Source: Anaeramoeba flamelloides (taxonomy: Eukaryota > Metamonada > Anaeramoebidae). Taken from it: a stretch of 64,000 nt of DNA. The translations under genes and the position numbers were made by a program. The stretch is taken from positions 2,170,001 to 2,234,000 of the forward strand of contig JANTQA010000023.1 in the NCBI GenBank assembly GCA_027625915.1, read 5' to 3'. Below the pieces are notes generated by a model that searched no databases, was not told the DNA's origin, and worked only from the letters and a program-made list of their open reading frames with translations. Shown here piece by piece: positions 11,101 through 21,284 of this stretch. Positions within the stretch are counted from its first letter, which is position 1, and each line of letters starts with the position of its first letter.

Positions 11101-14100
11101 TGCTAATGTATTTATTGCTTTTTTTTTGCAGTACTGCAATTTTTAAAACTCTCTAATCTAAACCATTTTTCAGTAAAAGGGTGGCAGTTTCGATGAGTAA
11201 ATTACATGTGTTTAAAGGGTTTTAAATGGATCTTAGAATTAGAAAAATTTATTTTTGAAATTTCAAAATTGAAATCATTTTTTCACATTTAACTTTTTGC
11301 TTTTTTTTCGATTTTTTTGATAGACAATTCATTGTTTTTTTTTTATTGCAAGATCTCAAATCACTTGGTAAAAATGTGTTATTTTAAGCTTACTGAAACA
11401 GTGAAAATGATTGTAGAGAAATAATATATATTTCTATTTGGATTTTATTTCATCTTCAATTGAAGATCAAAATGAAAATTGTTGTTTTTCTCAATAATGC
11501 GGCACTAAGAATTTGGGTTTTTAAATTTTTAAGAAAATTTATTTATTTATTAGTTTTATTCCATACGGATATCAACTATTCTTTTATGTGTATTATTCTT
11601 CTTAATTTTTATTGGTTCTTCAAAGGCCAATTATAAAAAATAATTGATATTTGATAAATGTTTTTTTTTGGATACTCTCCTTTAACTGAAACAAAGTTTA
11701 GAAAAAAAGGTGTTTTTTTTTTTGGGGGGGTTCAATCACTTTTAAAATAAATATTAGACTCCATTTCACTCAAAGGTAACCAGCCAAAAAATGAAAAATT
11801 CACTTTTTTTTATGAATCAACCAAACTACGATTGTTTCAGAATGAAGAGAAATAATAAAGTTCCGACTAGAGTCGATAATCATAGAAGAAATACCCGAAC
11901 AAACCTTGAATTTCAAAAAAAAAAAAAAAAAAATGGTAAAAAATTTTGTGGGCCACTTTCATTGGGAGGTATAGTGCAAAATTTCTCAATTTCTTTTTAA
12001 AATTAAAATTGTTGACAATAAGATTTTTTAATTGTAAATGTATACATTTTTATAGGAATTACAAATCCTCAATTTTCTTAATGTTAATTTGGATTTTCAA
12101 AGAATTTTTTTTTTTTCAAATTGACTTTTTTAAAGAAAAAGAAAAACAAGAAAAAGAAGAAAAAAGTAAAATACTAAAAAAAAAAAAAAAATTTGACTAA
12201 ATTAGAAAAAATGATTCAGATTTAAATATTGAAAATTTATTTTTGAGAAGAATAATATTTTAAACTCATAGAATTTGATCTATTTCATCAATAAAACCGG
12301 GTCCCTTTGACTGTAAAAGAATTTAACAAATTCAACTTTGAGATATTTAATGAATAAGTAATGACCAATAGTTTTAAAAATGCTCCACTCATCAAAAAAA
12401 AAAACTGAAATATAGAAAAAAAAAAAACACTAATGGTAAAATCCTGTTTCCTAGCTTTTCCAGAATTCAAAAGAATAGAGTGAAGCCATAGATTTTACTC
12501 TATTCTTTTTAATACCGGGAAACCTATCGAAAGTGTCCATAGAGTGCCGTAGAGTGCCGTAGAGTGCCTAGGTTTTCTTGTGGTTTTCTGTTTTTGTTTC
12601 GAAAATCTATTAATTTTCTAATCAAAGCAAAAATTAAAAAATACCTAACGAAAAGTGTCTGTAGAGTGCCGTGGAGTGCCTAGGTTTTCTTTAGGTTTTC
12701 TGTTTTTTTTTGTAAAGTGTTCTAAATTTTTTTGGGGTTTTCTATTTTATTAGTGAAGTCTTCTAGGTTTTTTTTTCTTTTTGAAATAAACCAAAAATTA
12801 AATAAATTTTCTTTTTATTTCTCAAATTAAAAAAAAAAAACAACGAGAGTGTCCTAGGTTTTCTTGAGGTTTTCTGTTTTTTTTTGTAAAGTGTTCTAAA
12901 TTTTTTTGGGGTTTTCTATTTTATTTAGAAAATCTATTGATTTTCGTTAGTTTTTTTGAGTTTTCTATTTATTTGGAAAATCAATAGATTTTCTAAATAA
13001 ATAGAAAACCTCAAAAAAACCTAGAATACTTAACAAATAAACAGAAAACTCAAGAAAACCTAACAAAAAAGTGTCCTAGGTTTTTTTTTAATTTTTGAAA
13101 TAAACCGAAAATTTTAAGAAATTTTCGGTTTATTTCAAAAATTAAAAAAAAGGTAACGGAAAATCAAAAAAAAAAAAAAAATTTTCCAGAATTTAAAAGA
13201 ATAAATAATTCTTTAATCGACCAAATAATTGTTTCCCCATCTTGAAAGATATTTATTAAATTTAAATTACTTTTAAAAGATAATAAAATTAACCTTTTAA
13301 GTCTGTGAAAAAAAAATATTAAAATTTTTTATACTATTAAATTTGAAAAAAATCTTAATAGAACCTGGAAAATTGGTTTTTTTAACTTTAGTTATGAAAT
13401 AAACTCTTTTTCAAATAAAAGGGCACAGAAAAATTTCAAGAATTATTCATAATTGAATCAAATTAATTGTAGTATCATTCTAAAAGATAAGAAACTCTTT
13501 AAAACATAAAAAAAAAAAAAAAAAACTCAACTGAATATTTAAAACCCATTGAAACAAAACTATAAAATTAAAAATAAATATTTTAAAAATTGATGTCGAA
13601 CTTTTATTTGAAATGAGAAATCTCGTTTTGTAAATTGTAAAGAAAAAAAAATTATAAGATCAATAAAAATCGTTGAACAAGGCAAATTGGGGGGAAGTTC
13701 TTTACATTTTATTGATAACTCTTTACACGTCAAACTTTTGATCTTTAAAGTCTCATTTTCATTATAAAGCAGTAATTCATCTGGGTATTTTGTTGGAATT
13801 GTTTTTTTCAATATTTTCTTTTTTGTTTGTTCCAGACATCAATTCAATAATGGTCTTTCAAAATTCCTATATCTAACACATCCGAAATCAAACTTTAACT
13901 GTTTCCATTTTTACTCTGGCAGATTATTTCCAAATTGATTTCTTCTTATCTTGTTTTTTTTTTTTTTTCATTTTCCGACTGTTCAATATCGATAAATAAA
14001 AAAAACAAAAAATGAAAAATTAAAATGAAAATCAGCAATAAGTAATTATCTTATTAACAATCAAATTCAATAGTATTGATGATTTGAGAGGTGTGCCCTT

Positions 14101-15522
14101 TTGTTTGAAAAAGAGTTTATCTTGAAAAAATAATTTTTGATCAAACATCTCTTATTAGCTAATAATCTCTGTTGCAAAATAAATGGAACAAAATTTGTAT
14201 TCAGCTTTCCAAAAAAAGATTTTATCAATGAGTATCATTTCAAATTTTTAATTCTGAAATAAGTTAACTGTTGTGGAAAAAAATTGAAACATGGAAAAAA
14301 AGTGAAACACGGTTTTTAATTGGGAACATTACTGAAAATGAAAAGTACAATCAATAAAAAGAAGTAACCAATTAACTTCAAATAATAACCCATTATATTA
14401 TTTTCAATCAACCCAGCAAATACAATTTAAATCTACTTGATTTATCCAAATTATTGGTGTGGTTTTGGAGATCTCAAAAATAGTCAATTTTTTTGAACAA
14501 ATTTTTAATAATTGATCAATCAAAGAAAAACCCTATCTAAAAGATAGTATTAAAAAAACTGTTATTGTGGCGAATACTTCATTTTGTCTTTATTTATTTA
14601 TTTATTCTTTTTTTCATTGATCTTACTTTGAATTTTCAGTAAGGTTCCCAATTAAAAACCTTGTTTCACTTTTTTTCCACAACAGTTAAATTATTTATTT
14701 CCCTTTTAGAATTGGGGACTTTGGTGGCCAGTTTTAATTCTTATGTGTGTGTTTTTTTTGGAAAGATGAATGAAAATATTGAACTTTTTATTATGCAATT
14801 AAGAGCAATGTTTTTTAATAAGTGGAGTTATTAAAAAGAGTGAAAAATTTTTTTTAATTTTCGTGACAAGAAAGTTCTTTGTGATTTGGATGGAAATCTT
14901 TTGGTTATATTCATTATTTTTTTTTTTCTTTTTGAAGATTTACAAGAGAGCAAAATATTTTCTGGTCTTATTGAGTGTTAGTCAAAAACATTATGATTGT
15001 TTATTGTAGAAAAAAAGTTTATTTTTTTAATAATGGTTAACGGATAGATCTTTTTTTTCGATCATAAAAGATCAGCATTAAAATGAAAACCATTTCACCA
15101 ATTAATACAAAACTAACCTAATTCCTTTCAAGGCAAATATCAAATCAATCAAAAAATTATAGTTTTTACCTTGCATAGTGTTCGCCAATATGTTTTTTCT
15201 TCATTTCCTCGAAGAAAGGTTTTGTTTTTTTTGGGGATTTTTGAAGCAATTTTTCAATAAATTCAAACCATATTTGGATATAAATTGGGTTTTGGTAATA
15301 CTTTGTTTTGTTCATACTTTTAACTGCTTTCTGGTAAAGTTGTAAACTTTTGTTCAGATCATATTTTGAAGAAGAGTTGTCAATTCTTCTTCTCCATTCT
15401 TTGGGTGTATTTGATATTTTTTTACGAGTGCTTTGTTGATTGATGAGATTTTTTTTTGAAGAATTGGTGTTATTTTGAACACACAGGTTTTCCAGTCTTT
15501 CTTTTAAATGGACAAGACTCAT
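8172..15522 (-). CDS. MPS1: MPS1/TTK dual-specificity spindle-checkpoint kinase (2 exons, 959 aa)
   Basis: Kinase that phosphorylates kinetochore targets to start the spindle assembly checkpoint. Exon 1 is 15522-15170 and exon 2 is 10698-8172. The 4,471 nt intron has donor AG/GTAAAA and acceptor TAAG/G, and the joined codon AGG keeps frame (2,880 nt in all). The N-terminal TPR domain (about 30-155) spans the junction: exon 1 gives the TPKEWRRRI helix to MKKKHIGEHYA, exon 2 continues RFYILWIQIEMLEGNESK, matching human TTK through its FAFVHISFAQFELSQGN helix with no gap. A low-complexity linker (S/E/N-rich, then NQR repeats) precedes the kinase domain, about 525-838: glycine loop GRGGSGKV, lysine in CALKRI, HGDLKPANF, IDFGIAKAIQNDTT, GTLNYMSPEA and SDIWSLGCILYQMVYG. 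The LEAVHTIH and LKLIDFGIA stretches are diagnostic of the MPS1 family. A roughly 40-residue N/E/K-rich insert lies before helix E. All catalytic residues are present. Confidence 0.93.
10780..10920. repeat. Dispersed repeat L, copy 2
   Basis: Matches the blocks at 4130-4290 (AAACTAAAATTCAAAATTTT, CAAATTGGTTATAATTTTGA, AATATGAAAATCATTTTTCC) in the same order with scattered differences. Lies just inside the acceptor end of the MPS1 intron. Confidence 0.6.
11167..11699. mobile_element. Family C MITE, shortened copy
   Basis: Starts TTTTTCAGTAAAAGGGTGGC and ends CTTTAACTGAAACAAAGTTT, so the terminal inverted repeat is about TTTCAGTnAAAGG. The interior carries ATGTGTTTAAAGGGTTTTAA, GATCTCAAATCACTTGGTAA and TCAATTATAAAAAATAATTG, all shared in order with copies at 37575, 45986, 60490 and 63310. 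It is about 150 bp shorter than the full copies, so it is an internal deletion form. No coding capacity. Confidence 0.75.
11757..12325. mobile_element. Family D MITE
   Basis: Left end GACTCCATTTCACTCAAAGG, right end GTCCCTTTGACTGTAAAAGA; both carry the TCAAAGG core used by family C. The interior contains AAAATGAAAAATTCACTTTT, AAAAGAAATACC-like and ATTGTTGACAATAAGATTTT blocks that recur in order at 53927, 57488 and 59921. The short ORFs inside (11791-12200) are not conserved as protein and are taken as noise. Confidence 0.75.
12452..13205. repeat. Modular palindrome cluster, copy 1 (MPS1 intron)
   Basis: A run of concatenated hairpin modules. The first pairs GAATTCAAAAGAATAGAG with CTCTATTCTTTT. 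It is followed by tandem GAGTGCCGTA units (12540-12565), then the module GAGTTTTCTATTTATTTGGA against TCTAAATAAATAGAAAACC around loop 12975-12990, and a module with an AAATAAACCGAAAATT stem near 13095-13145. The modules are linked by CCTAGG and TTAGG-like joints. The same modules in other orders occur at 19311, 29095, 39150 and 55220. No ORF. Confidence 0.75.
13402..14117. mobile_element. Family B MITE (716 bp), copy 1
   Basis: Terminal inverted repeats AACTCTTTTTCAAATAAAAG and its complement CTTTTGTTTGAAAAAGAGTT, flanked by TA on both sides (13400-13401 and 14118-14119), which fits a Tc1/mariner-type target duplication. A minus-strand ORF at 13560-13811 begins MKKTIPTKYPDELLLYN and is shared with the copy at 30525-31231. 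No transposase was recognised, so it is treated as non-autonomous. Inserted in the MPS1 intron. Confidence 0.82.
14171..14801. mobile_element. Family G MITE interrupted by a family A element
   Basis: Left arm GTTGCAAAATAAATGGAACA to TTCAGCTTTCCAAAAAAAG; right arm from GGACTTTGGTGGCC through TTTTTTGGAAAGATGAATGA to TATTATGCAATT. Without the inserted family A element (14267-14686) about 210 bp remain, matching the intact copy at 19993-20217 in reverse orientation. The element is nearly all inverted repeat. Confidence 0.72.
14267..14686. mobile_element. Family A MITE (420 bp), copy 1
   Basis: Terminal inverted repeats ACTGTTGTGGAAAAAAATTG and its complement ending CCACAACAGT, flanked by TA (14265-14266 and 14687-14688). 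A second subterminal inverted pair, TTTTTAATTGGGAACATTAC and GTAAGGTTCCCAATTAAAAA, lies inside. Nearly identical to 23535-23953, so the family moved fairly recently. Nested inside family G. Non-coding. Confidence 0.88.
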
Positions 15523-18022
15523 ATTTTATATTAACTTTTTGAATTGAAAACAATTAATTAAAAAAAATGAAATTTTGGATTGAGTAAATCATTTTATCTC
15601 ATATTGTCTTAAAATCAATATTTAATTGAAATAAACTGAATTTTGATAGTTAGTGGTTCTTTTGGTTCAGTTTTTTATATATTTTGATCTTGAGGATTCT
15701 GAGATTTCAATTTTTGTTTTTTCATATAAACGAAAATAATATTTTTTTTCCCATTTACTGATCCAAATTAATATAAATCTTTAAAGTTGGTTAAACCCAC
15801 TAAAATTAAAACTTATAATAGTTATAAAAAATTATATAAATGTTTTCAAGGGTTATCAGAATCATGTGATCAGTTATAACTGAAATAGTATCTCTACTAA
15901 ATAGAAAAAATAATTGTAAAAGTTAAGGTGCTTAAGTAAAGTTAAAAAATCCAAAATTTTTGAATTTTTAGAAACTTTTAACAAAAACATTTAAGGGATC
16001 AGTACTCTACAACAATAAGGCAACATTGTAAAATACTTTATTGATGATATTTTTTTCTTACAAATTTTATATACATCAAGTGTTAAAATATTCTGATCGA
16101 CTAAGAAACATATTTAAGAAATTTTTTTTTTGTGAGATAAATTTTTTTTCCATTTTTTCCGAAAAAGTTAAGCTTCTAAATTCATTTTATTTCTTACATT
16201 ATAAAATTTTTATACCCTTTTTAAAGTCATTTTCATCATTATTATTTAATAGCAAGTTTTTTTTTGTCAGGAATATTAATGTAAATATTTTTTTTCTTTT
16301 TTGTGATGATTGTTTTGTATAACCAATAAAATTGATTTTTTTTTTTATTTTTCAAGTAGTGTAAATTTCAGTCTGGTTGCCCTTAGACTTAAATACCCTT
16401 TCATAAATCTAAGCGTGAAATCATATATTTCATGGTTATTATTTAATGAAAATAATTTCAAACAACTCACAGTTTAAAATTATTACATTAAGATTTATTT
16501 CTTTTAATTTATTGAGAAAAATTAATCTATCCTTTTCATCAACAGAAAATATACTTAATAACTGATGAATATTTTCCATAATTTCCTTATGTTTATACTT
16601 TAATCATAAATGACAAAATTTATTTGAATTTTTATTGATTAGAATGTAATATCTATTTAGGTAGTTAGTAAATTTTTTGAATTTTAGAATTGTTGAGCTT
16701 GAGGGATAACTTAAATATTTTTGAGATTTAAATAAATAATTTTGATATTTTATTATTGTGAAATATTTTTTGGGGTGCCGTAGAGTGTCGTCAAGTGTTG
16801 TCAAGTACCTAGGTTTTTTTTTATATACAATTGAATCAAAAAAAAAAGTATTATAATTTTTCTCTATTTTTCTATAATTTTTCTTTTCAGAAATACTTGC
16901 TTAAAAACAATTGTTCACCTTGTTGTTTTTTCATAGATAAAATAATGTCCCACAGAACAATATTGATATACTAATCAAAGGCAAATTGATTAATTTTTCC
17001 AAAAGTATATAACAAAATTTAACATTCCATTGTCACTTTATTTTTTTATATAAAAAAATGTAATGAATTATTTAAAAGGGGGTCTCTTAAATAACGATAA
17101 ATCAAGAAAAAGGAAACTTTCCTTTTTTTCTTATCCTATTAAAAGTTGTAAAAAGGGTGCAATATATGATTTTAAAGTTGTTTTCAATTAAAAAATTAAT
17201 AAATAATTTATTAAGAATCTACTCAAACAGTGGATAAAATATGATTTCTAAGGAACTCAATGGCTTGTTTCAAAAGTACTTTCTTTTTTGAAATATTGAT
17301 TGCTTGAATTTGAAAAATCAATCCTTTTTTTAACAAATAAAAATTTTAAAAAATCTTGTAAAAACAAAATATTCAAATTTATAACTTTATAAAATTCCAT
17401 CCATTTTCAAATTAACATTTACTTTGAAAGTTTATTTAAACGAAAAAAAATTCTTCAAAAATACAAATAAACTTTTAAAAAAAAAATTGAAACTATCAAA
17501 TGTTTTTGAAAATTCAGATATTATATAGGCTAAAAATTTTCGTGTCAACCTTTTTTTCAGTGCTATTTCAGTAATAAAAAAAAAATTCTATGCTCATCAA
17601 AAAAATTGTGACTCAGTTTTTTTTAGTTTTTGGTTTAATTTTTTTTAATTATTGAATATCAGTGTTTTATATGTTTCCAATGATTTATATTTGAATTATT
17701 AATCATATTTAATTATTAATTGTTCTTGAATATAAAAGAAGATATATATATATATATATTTCAATTTATTAGTGTTGGTTAGTTACAATTTTTGAAATAT
17801 TAATTTCTATGTAAATAATATATTCATAATCTCCATTGAAATCTATTTTAAGAAATAAATATTAAGGTTAACAAAACTTTTAGAGAGAAAAAAAATTCAT
17901 TTTAATGAAAAATTTAATAGAAAAATTTTATAAAAATTTGATTGATTTTATTTGAGAAAAAAACTTCATATTTTTTCCAAAAAGGAAAAATAAAGAAAAA
18001 TAATTTTTGAACTTCAAAGGAG

Positions 18023-18054
<32 letters not shown>

Positions 18055-18313
18055 AATTTTTTCATTCGATTAAAGAAATTTTCAAATTATTAATCCAAAA
18101 TTTTGGAAATAGGAAAAAACAAAAATCCGTGTGCATGTATATTAAAAGGATCTTTAAAAGTTTAGCTATAAAAATTTTTAAAAAAATTTGAAATTAAAAC
18201 GAACTTGTGAATAAAAATAAAAAATTTAATAATAAGAAGAAATATTTCTGAAAGTTATAATTAATGAATGTTTGTTATTGGAAAAATATAAAAATATTCT
18301 ATTGGAATAATAT
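15523..18313. other. Intergenic region between MPS1 and ubiquilin
   Basis: 2.8 kb between the MPS1 start and the ubiquilin stop (both genes on the minus strand), so it holds the MPS1 promoter and the ubiquilin 3' flank. It contains repeat K (15991-16340), a short piece of the modular palindrome family at 16770-16815 (GAGTGTCGTCAAGTG then TACCTAGG), a (TA)n run near 17740-17758 and a pure A tract of about 30 at 18020-18051. No credible ORF; the minus-strand frame at 16604-16804 starts inside the palindrome fragment. Confidence 0.5.
15991..16340. repeat. Dispersed repeat K, copy 1
   Basis: About 350 bp that aligns by eye with 47873-48215. Both begin TTAAGGGATCAGT, share an AAATTTTaTATa..TCAAGTGT-like block and a TAATATTAATGTAAA-like block, and end with a TGTGATGATT/TGAGATGATT motif. 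Much diverged. The plus-strand frame at 16041-16322 lies within it and is not kept in the other copy. Confidence 0.6.
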
Positions 18314-21284
18314 TTAAATCAAACTGTTCATTGCATCTTGAATATTGCCATCATTTTCTTTCAATGCTGTCAAATTTGCTTCTTTGTCCAAAAAGCCCAT
18401 TTGTTCTAATTGTTCAAGTTCGCTTTCATATTTTTCTTCGAAATTTTCTTGTTTGATGGTTTGCTCTGGGATTTGTTTTGTTTCTTGAGTTTGTTGTTTT
18501 TCTTGTGTTTGTTGTGTTTGTTGTTTTTGTTCAGTTTGTTGTGTTTGTTGTGTTTGTTGTGTTTGTTTTGTTTGCTGTACTTGTTGTGTTTGCTGCGTTT
18601 GTTGTGTTTGTTGGTTTTGTCCTCCGCCAAACATATTGAAAATTGAACTAAGATCTAAGGGATTTTGTTGCTGTTGTTGCTGCTGTTGTTGTTGTTGCTG
18701 CTGCTGCTGTTGCTGTTGCTGTTGTTGATTTCTTAAATCAAATCCACCAAGAGTGTTTTGAATAAAATTTGGATTCATAATATTCCTAACTGTTTCTGGA
18801 TTATTTAAACTATTTCTAATTTCTGGATTTTGATTCATCATATTTGATAAGAATGGATTATTATTTATAATTGAGTTCATCATTTGTGGATCTTGTAATA
18901 AATTTTGTGCAAAATTTTGGAAATTAGGATCATTCATCATTGTCATTAATTGGTTTGTGTCCATACCTAATTATGTTTTTTTTTTTTTTGTATTTGTATT
19001 TAATGAATTGATTAAGATCAAATAAAAACATAAAAATTGAAAAAATAAAAGATTAAATTGAAATTTATAAATTATTTATTTAAAAACAAGACAAATTCAA
19101 AATGAAAACCCATTATAATTATGAACAAAACACAGTACATAATCACCATCAGTAATTATAGAATTAAATTCTATTTCTTTTTTTCTTTTTTTTTTTTCTT
19201 TATTTTCCAAGTATTGAACTTTGTGGTTCACCTTTAAAATTGAAATTCATGAAAAACAAAAACTTGAACTTGAAAGGAAAAAAGATCCCAGATTTTTTTT
19301 TTTTTAGCATTTAGGGGGAGAGTTTTTAATTCCTCATGTTTGCCGTTATGTTTTCCATAATTCAAAAGAATAGAGTTAAATCAAAGATTTTACTCAATTC
19401 TTTTGAATTCTGGAAAACCTAGGCACTTCCGTTAGGTTTTTTTTAATTTTTGAAATAAAAAGAAAATTTAATAAATTTTCGTTTTGTTTTAAAAATTAAA
19501 AAAAAATGTCGTTAGCTTTTCCAGAATTGAAAATAATTGAGTAAAATCTTTGATTTTTCTCCATTCTTTTCAATCCTGGAAAAGCTAGGCACTCCACGAC
19601 ACTTGACGGCACTTGACAGTACTTTGGTTGGTTTTTTTTTGAGTTTAAGAAATTAAAAAAAACCTAGGCACTTGACGGCACTCGACTGCACTTTCATAAT
19701 TCCTAAATTTTTATTTAGAATTTTTTTTAAGGATTTCCAAATTCTATTCCTTTTTTTTCTTTCCCCTTTTAACGACTGAGATCAAACATCTTCGAGATCC
19801 AAAATTTTGTCGCACTCCTAGAGTATAATTCGAACATTTGAAAATTTTGAAAATAAGAGAGGGTTGATTTTGTTTACGAAGGGATATACTCTGAGTACCA
19901 TTAATTTGTATAAAGTAATCAAAATAAATTGGATTAACAAAAAAAAAAAAGGAATTTTTCAAAAGGAAATGATAAAAAAATGATTTACTGTGAATTGCAA
20001 AATAAAAAGATCAATATTTTCATTCAGCTTTCCCAAAAAAACACACCATCTCAAGAATTAAAATTAATCATCAAAGTTCCCAATTCTATTAGACAAATCG
20101 ATAATTTAAGCTAAGTTTCCTTAAAGAGTATTAAAAATTTGAAAATGGTCACTGATTTAGTATAAAATATTTTTTTGGGAAAGCTGAATGAAAATTTTGT
20201 TTCATTTGTTTCACAACTAATAGTATTATCAAAATTAAGGCATTTATAAGAACAACTAATTGTTATTTGAATTTTTAAAAACTTACAAGTTTTTAATTTC
20301 ACAAATTTTTGAAAAAAATAGAAAGAAAAAGCTAAGCCGATAAAAATAAATAAATAAATATCTATTTGAAAAAAATTTTGAAAATATACATCCAAAAGAT
20401 TATAAATATTATTTTTTTAAAAGTCTGAGATGTTTTAATTTGTGTATTTTTTTGATACAAATAAATAATGTGCTCGAATTATGAATAATTTTACCAAAGG
20501 AAAACCTTATCTGTCTTTTTTTCAATGATTATTTTTTTGTTTTTGTAATATTCTTTGAGACAATAATGGATTTAATATTTGTTGATATGAACAAATTTCT
20601 TATCTTTGTCTTCTTTGAAGAAAATGTTCTTCATTAGGAGCTTTTTATACGCTAAAATATTTACAACAAAAATATGTAGCTTTTTTCAAAAATAATTTAA
20701 AATTGATTGTTTAAAAAAATTGTTATTTACCTCCCATTCCACCCATTCCTCCCATTCCTCCCATTCCTCCCATTCCTCCCATTCCGCCCATTCCGCCCAT
20801 TGTATTTCTTGTATTCTGTTGTGATGTATTTTGTGTTCTTTGATTTGTTTGGGTTGTTCTTTGAGTTGTTTGGGTGTTTGTTTTTTTTTTTTGTCCACTT
20901 TTTTTGGCTCCACTAACAAGGTATATCACACTTTTGTCAACAACCTCTATTTATCCAGTTAAAAAAAAAGAGAAAAGAAAAGAGAAAAGAAAAGAGAAAA
21001 AAAGAAATTTTTTGTTAATCAAGAAACAGTTCAGACCAAACACAAAAACAAAACAAAAAAAAAAAAAAAGGAAAAAACAAAACAAAACAAAACAAACTAT
21101 AGTGATCCAGAGTTTTGTTGTCAATAAGCACTCTCCCAGAAAAAACAAGTCTTTGTAACGAAGCTTCGATTTGTGTTTTTTCAAAAAGAAGTTTTTTAAA
21201 ATCACCCACTGACATTGAAACTTTGGCTTTAACATCAAAACTGTTTTTTGAATGTTTAATAGTAACTGAAATTTCTTGGCTCAT
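18314..21284 (-). CDS. Ubiquilin/Dsk2-type shuttle factor: UBL, STI1, polyQ, UBA (3 exons, 351 aa)
   Basis: Cytosolic shuttle that binds the proteasome through an N-terminal ubiquitin-like domain and ubiquitinated cargo through a C-terminal UBA. Exons: 21284-21098, 20946-20731 and 18966-18314; introns of 151 and 1,764 nt. Spliced frame is 1,056 nt. UBL at 1-75: ISVTIKHSKNSFDV, then LQRLVFSGRVLIDNKTLDHY joined across intron 1 to KVVDKSVIYLVSG, as in ubiquilin. A T/Q-rich segment and eight or so MGG repeats end exon 2. Exon 3 gives one STI1-like region (about 140-205; NDPNFQNFAQNLLQDPQMM, NPEIRNSL), about 21 consecutive glutamines from 215, a QQT-repeat tract, and the UBA at about 313-351 (LEQMGFLDKEANLTALKEN). 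Human ubiquilins have four STI1 repeats; this one is short, like yeast Dsk2. Each donor base pair was checked for phase. Confidence 0.92.
19311..19705. repeat. Modular palindrome cluster, copy 2 (ubiquilin intron)
   Basis: Left border GGGGGAGAGTTTTTAATTCC then GTTTGCCGTTA, shared with the cluster at 29095. Two successive hairpins built from an AATTCAAAAGAATAGAGT stem (19360-19425) and an AATTGAAAATAATTGAGT stem (19520-19585) flank an A/T hairpin. Right border GGCACTCGACTGCACTTTC, which matches GGCACTCTACTGCACTTTC at 55703-55721. CCTAGG joints at 19427 and 19664. Confidence 0.72.
19993..20217. mobile_element. Family G MITE, intact copy (about 225 bp)
   Basis: Near-perfect inverted arms: AATATTTTCATTCAGCTTTC on the left and GGGAAAGCTGAATGAAAATT on the right, extending to ATTGCAAAATAAA and TTTCACAAC. 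The interior AAGAATTAAAATTAATCATC and AAAGTTCCCAATTCTATTAG match the right arm of the interrupted copy at 14171-14801. Non-coding. Confidence 0.72.

Larger units (their letters stand above)
10699..15169 (-). other. 4.47 kb intron of MPS1 packed with small transposons
   Basis: On the minus strand the intron runs from GTAAAAAC at 15169 to TTTTTAAG ending at 10699. By eye about 70 percent of it is accounted for by elements: repeat L (10780-10920), family C (11167-11699), family D (11757-12325), a modular palindrome cluster (12452-13205), family B (13402-14117), and family G carrying a nested family A (14171-14801). No additional conserved exon is needed, because the TPR alignment is continuous across the junction. 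The 83-codon minus-strand ORF at 13560-13811 belongs to the family B element. Confidence 0.85.
18967..20730 (-). other. 1.76 kb intron 2 of the ubiquilin gene
   Basis: Donor GTAAATAAC at 20730, acceptor AACATAATTAG ending at 18967. It contains the modular palindrome cluster at 19311-19705 and an intact family G MITE at 19993-20217. Between them lies a minus-strand 72-codon frame (19744-19962) with varied codons but no recognisable domain. The two coding exons join in frame as Gly-Met without it. Confidence 0.8.

Noticed and set aside
12452-13205. Palindrome cluster as a CRISPR array
   Set aside because: Repeats are inverted hairpin modules of varying order, not regular direct repeats with unique spacers, and the DNA is eukaryotic.
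18406-18646. Frames of 74 and 78 aa with NKH or CLL repeats
   Set aside because: Alternate frames of the ubiquilin QQT repeat tract.
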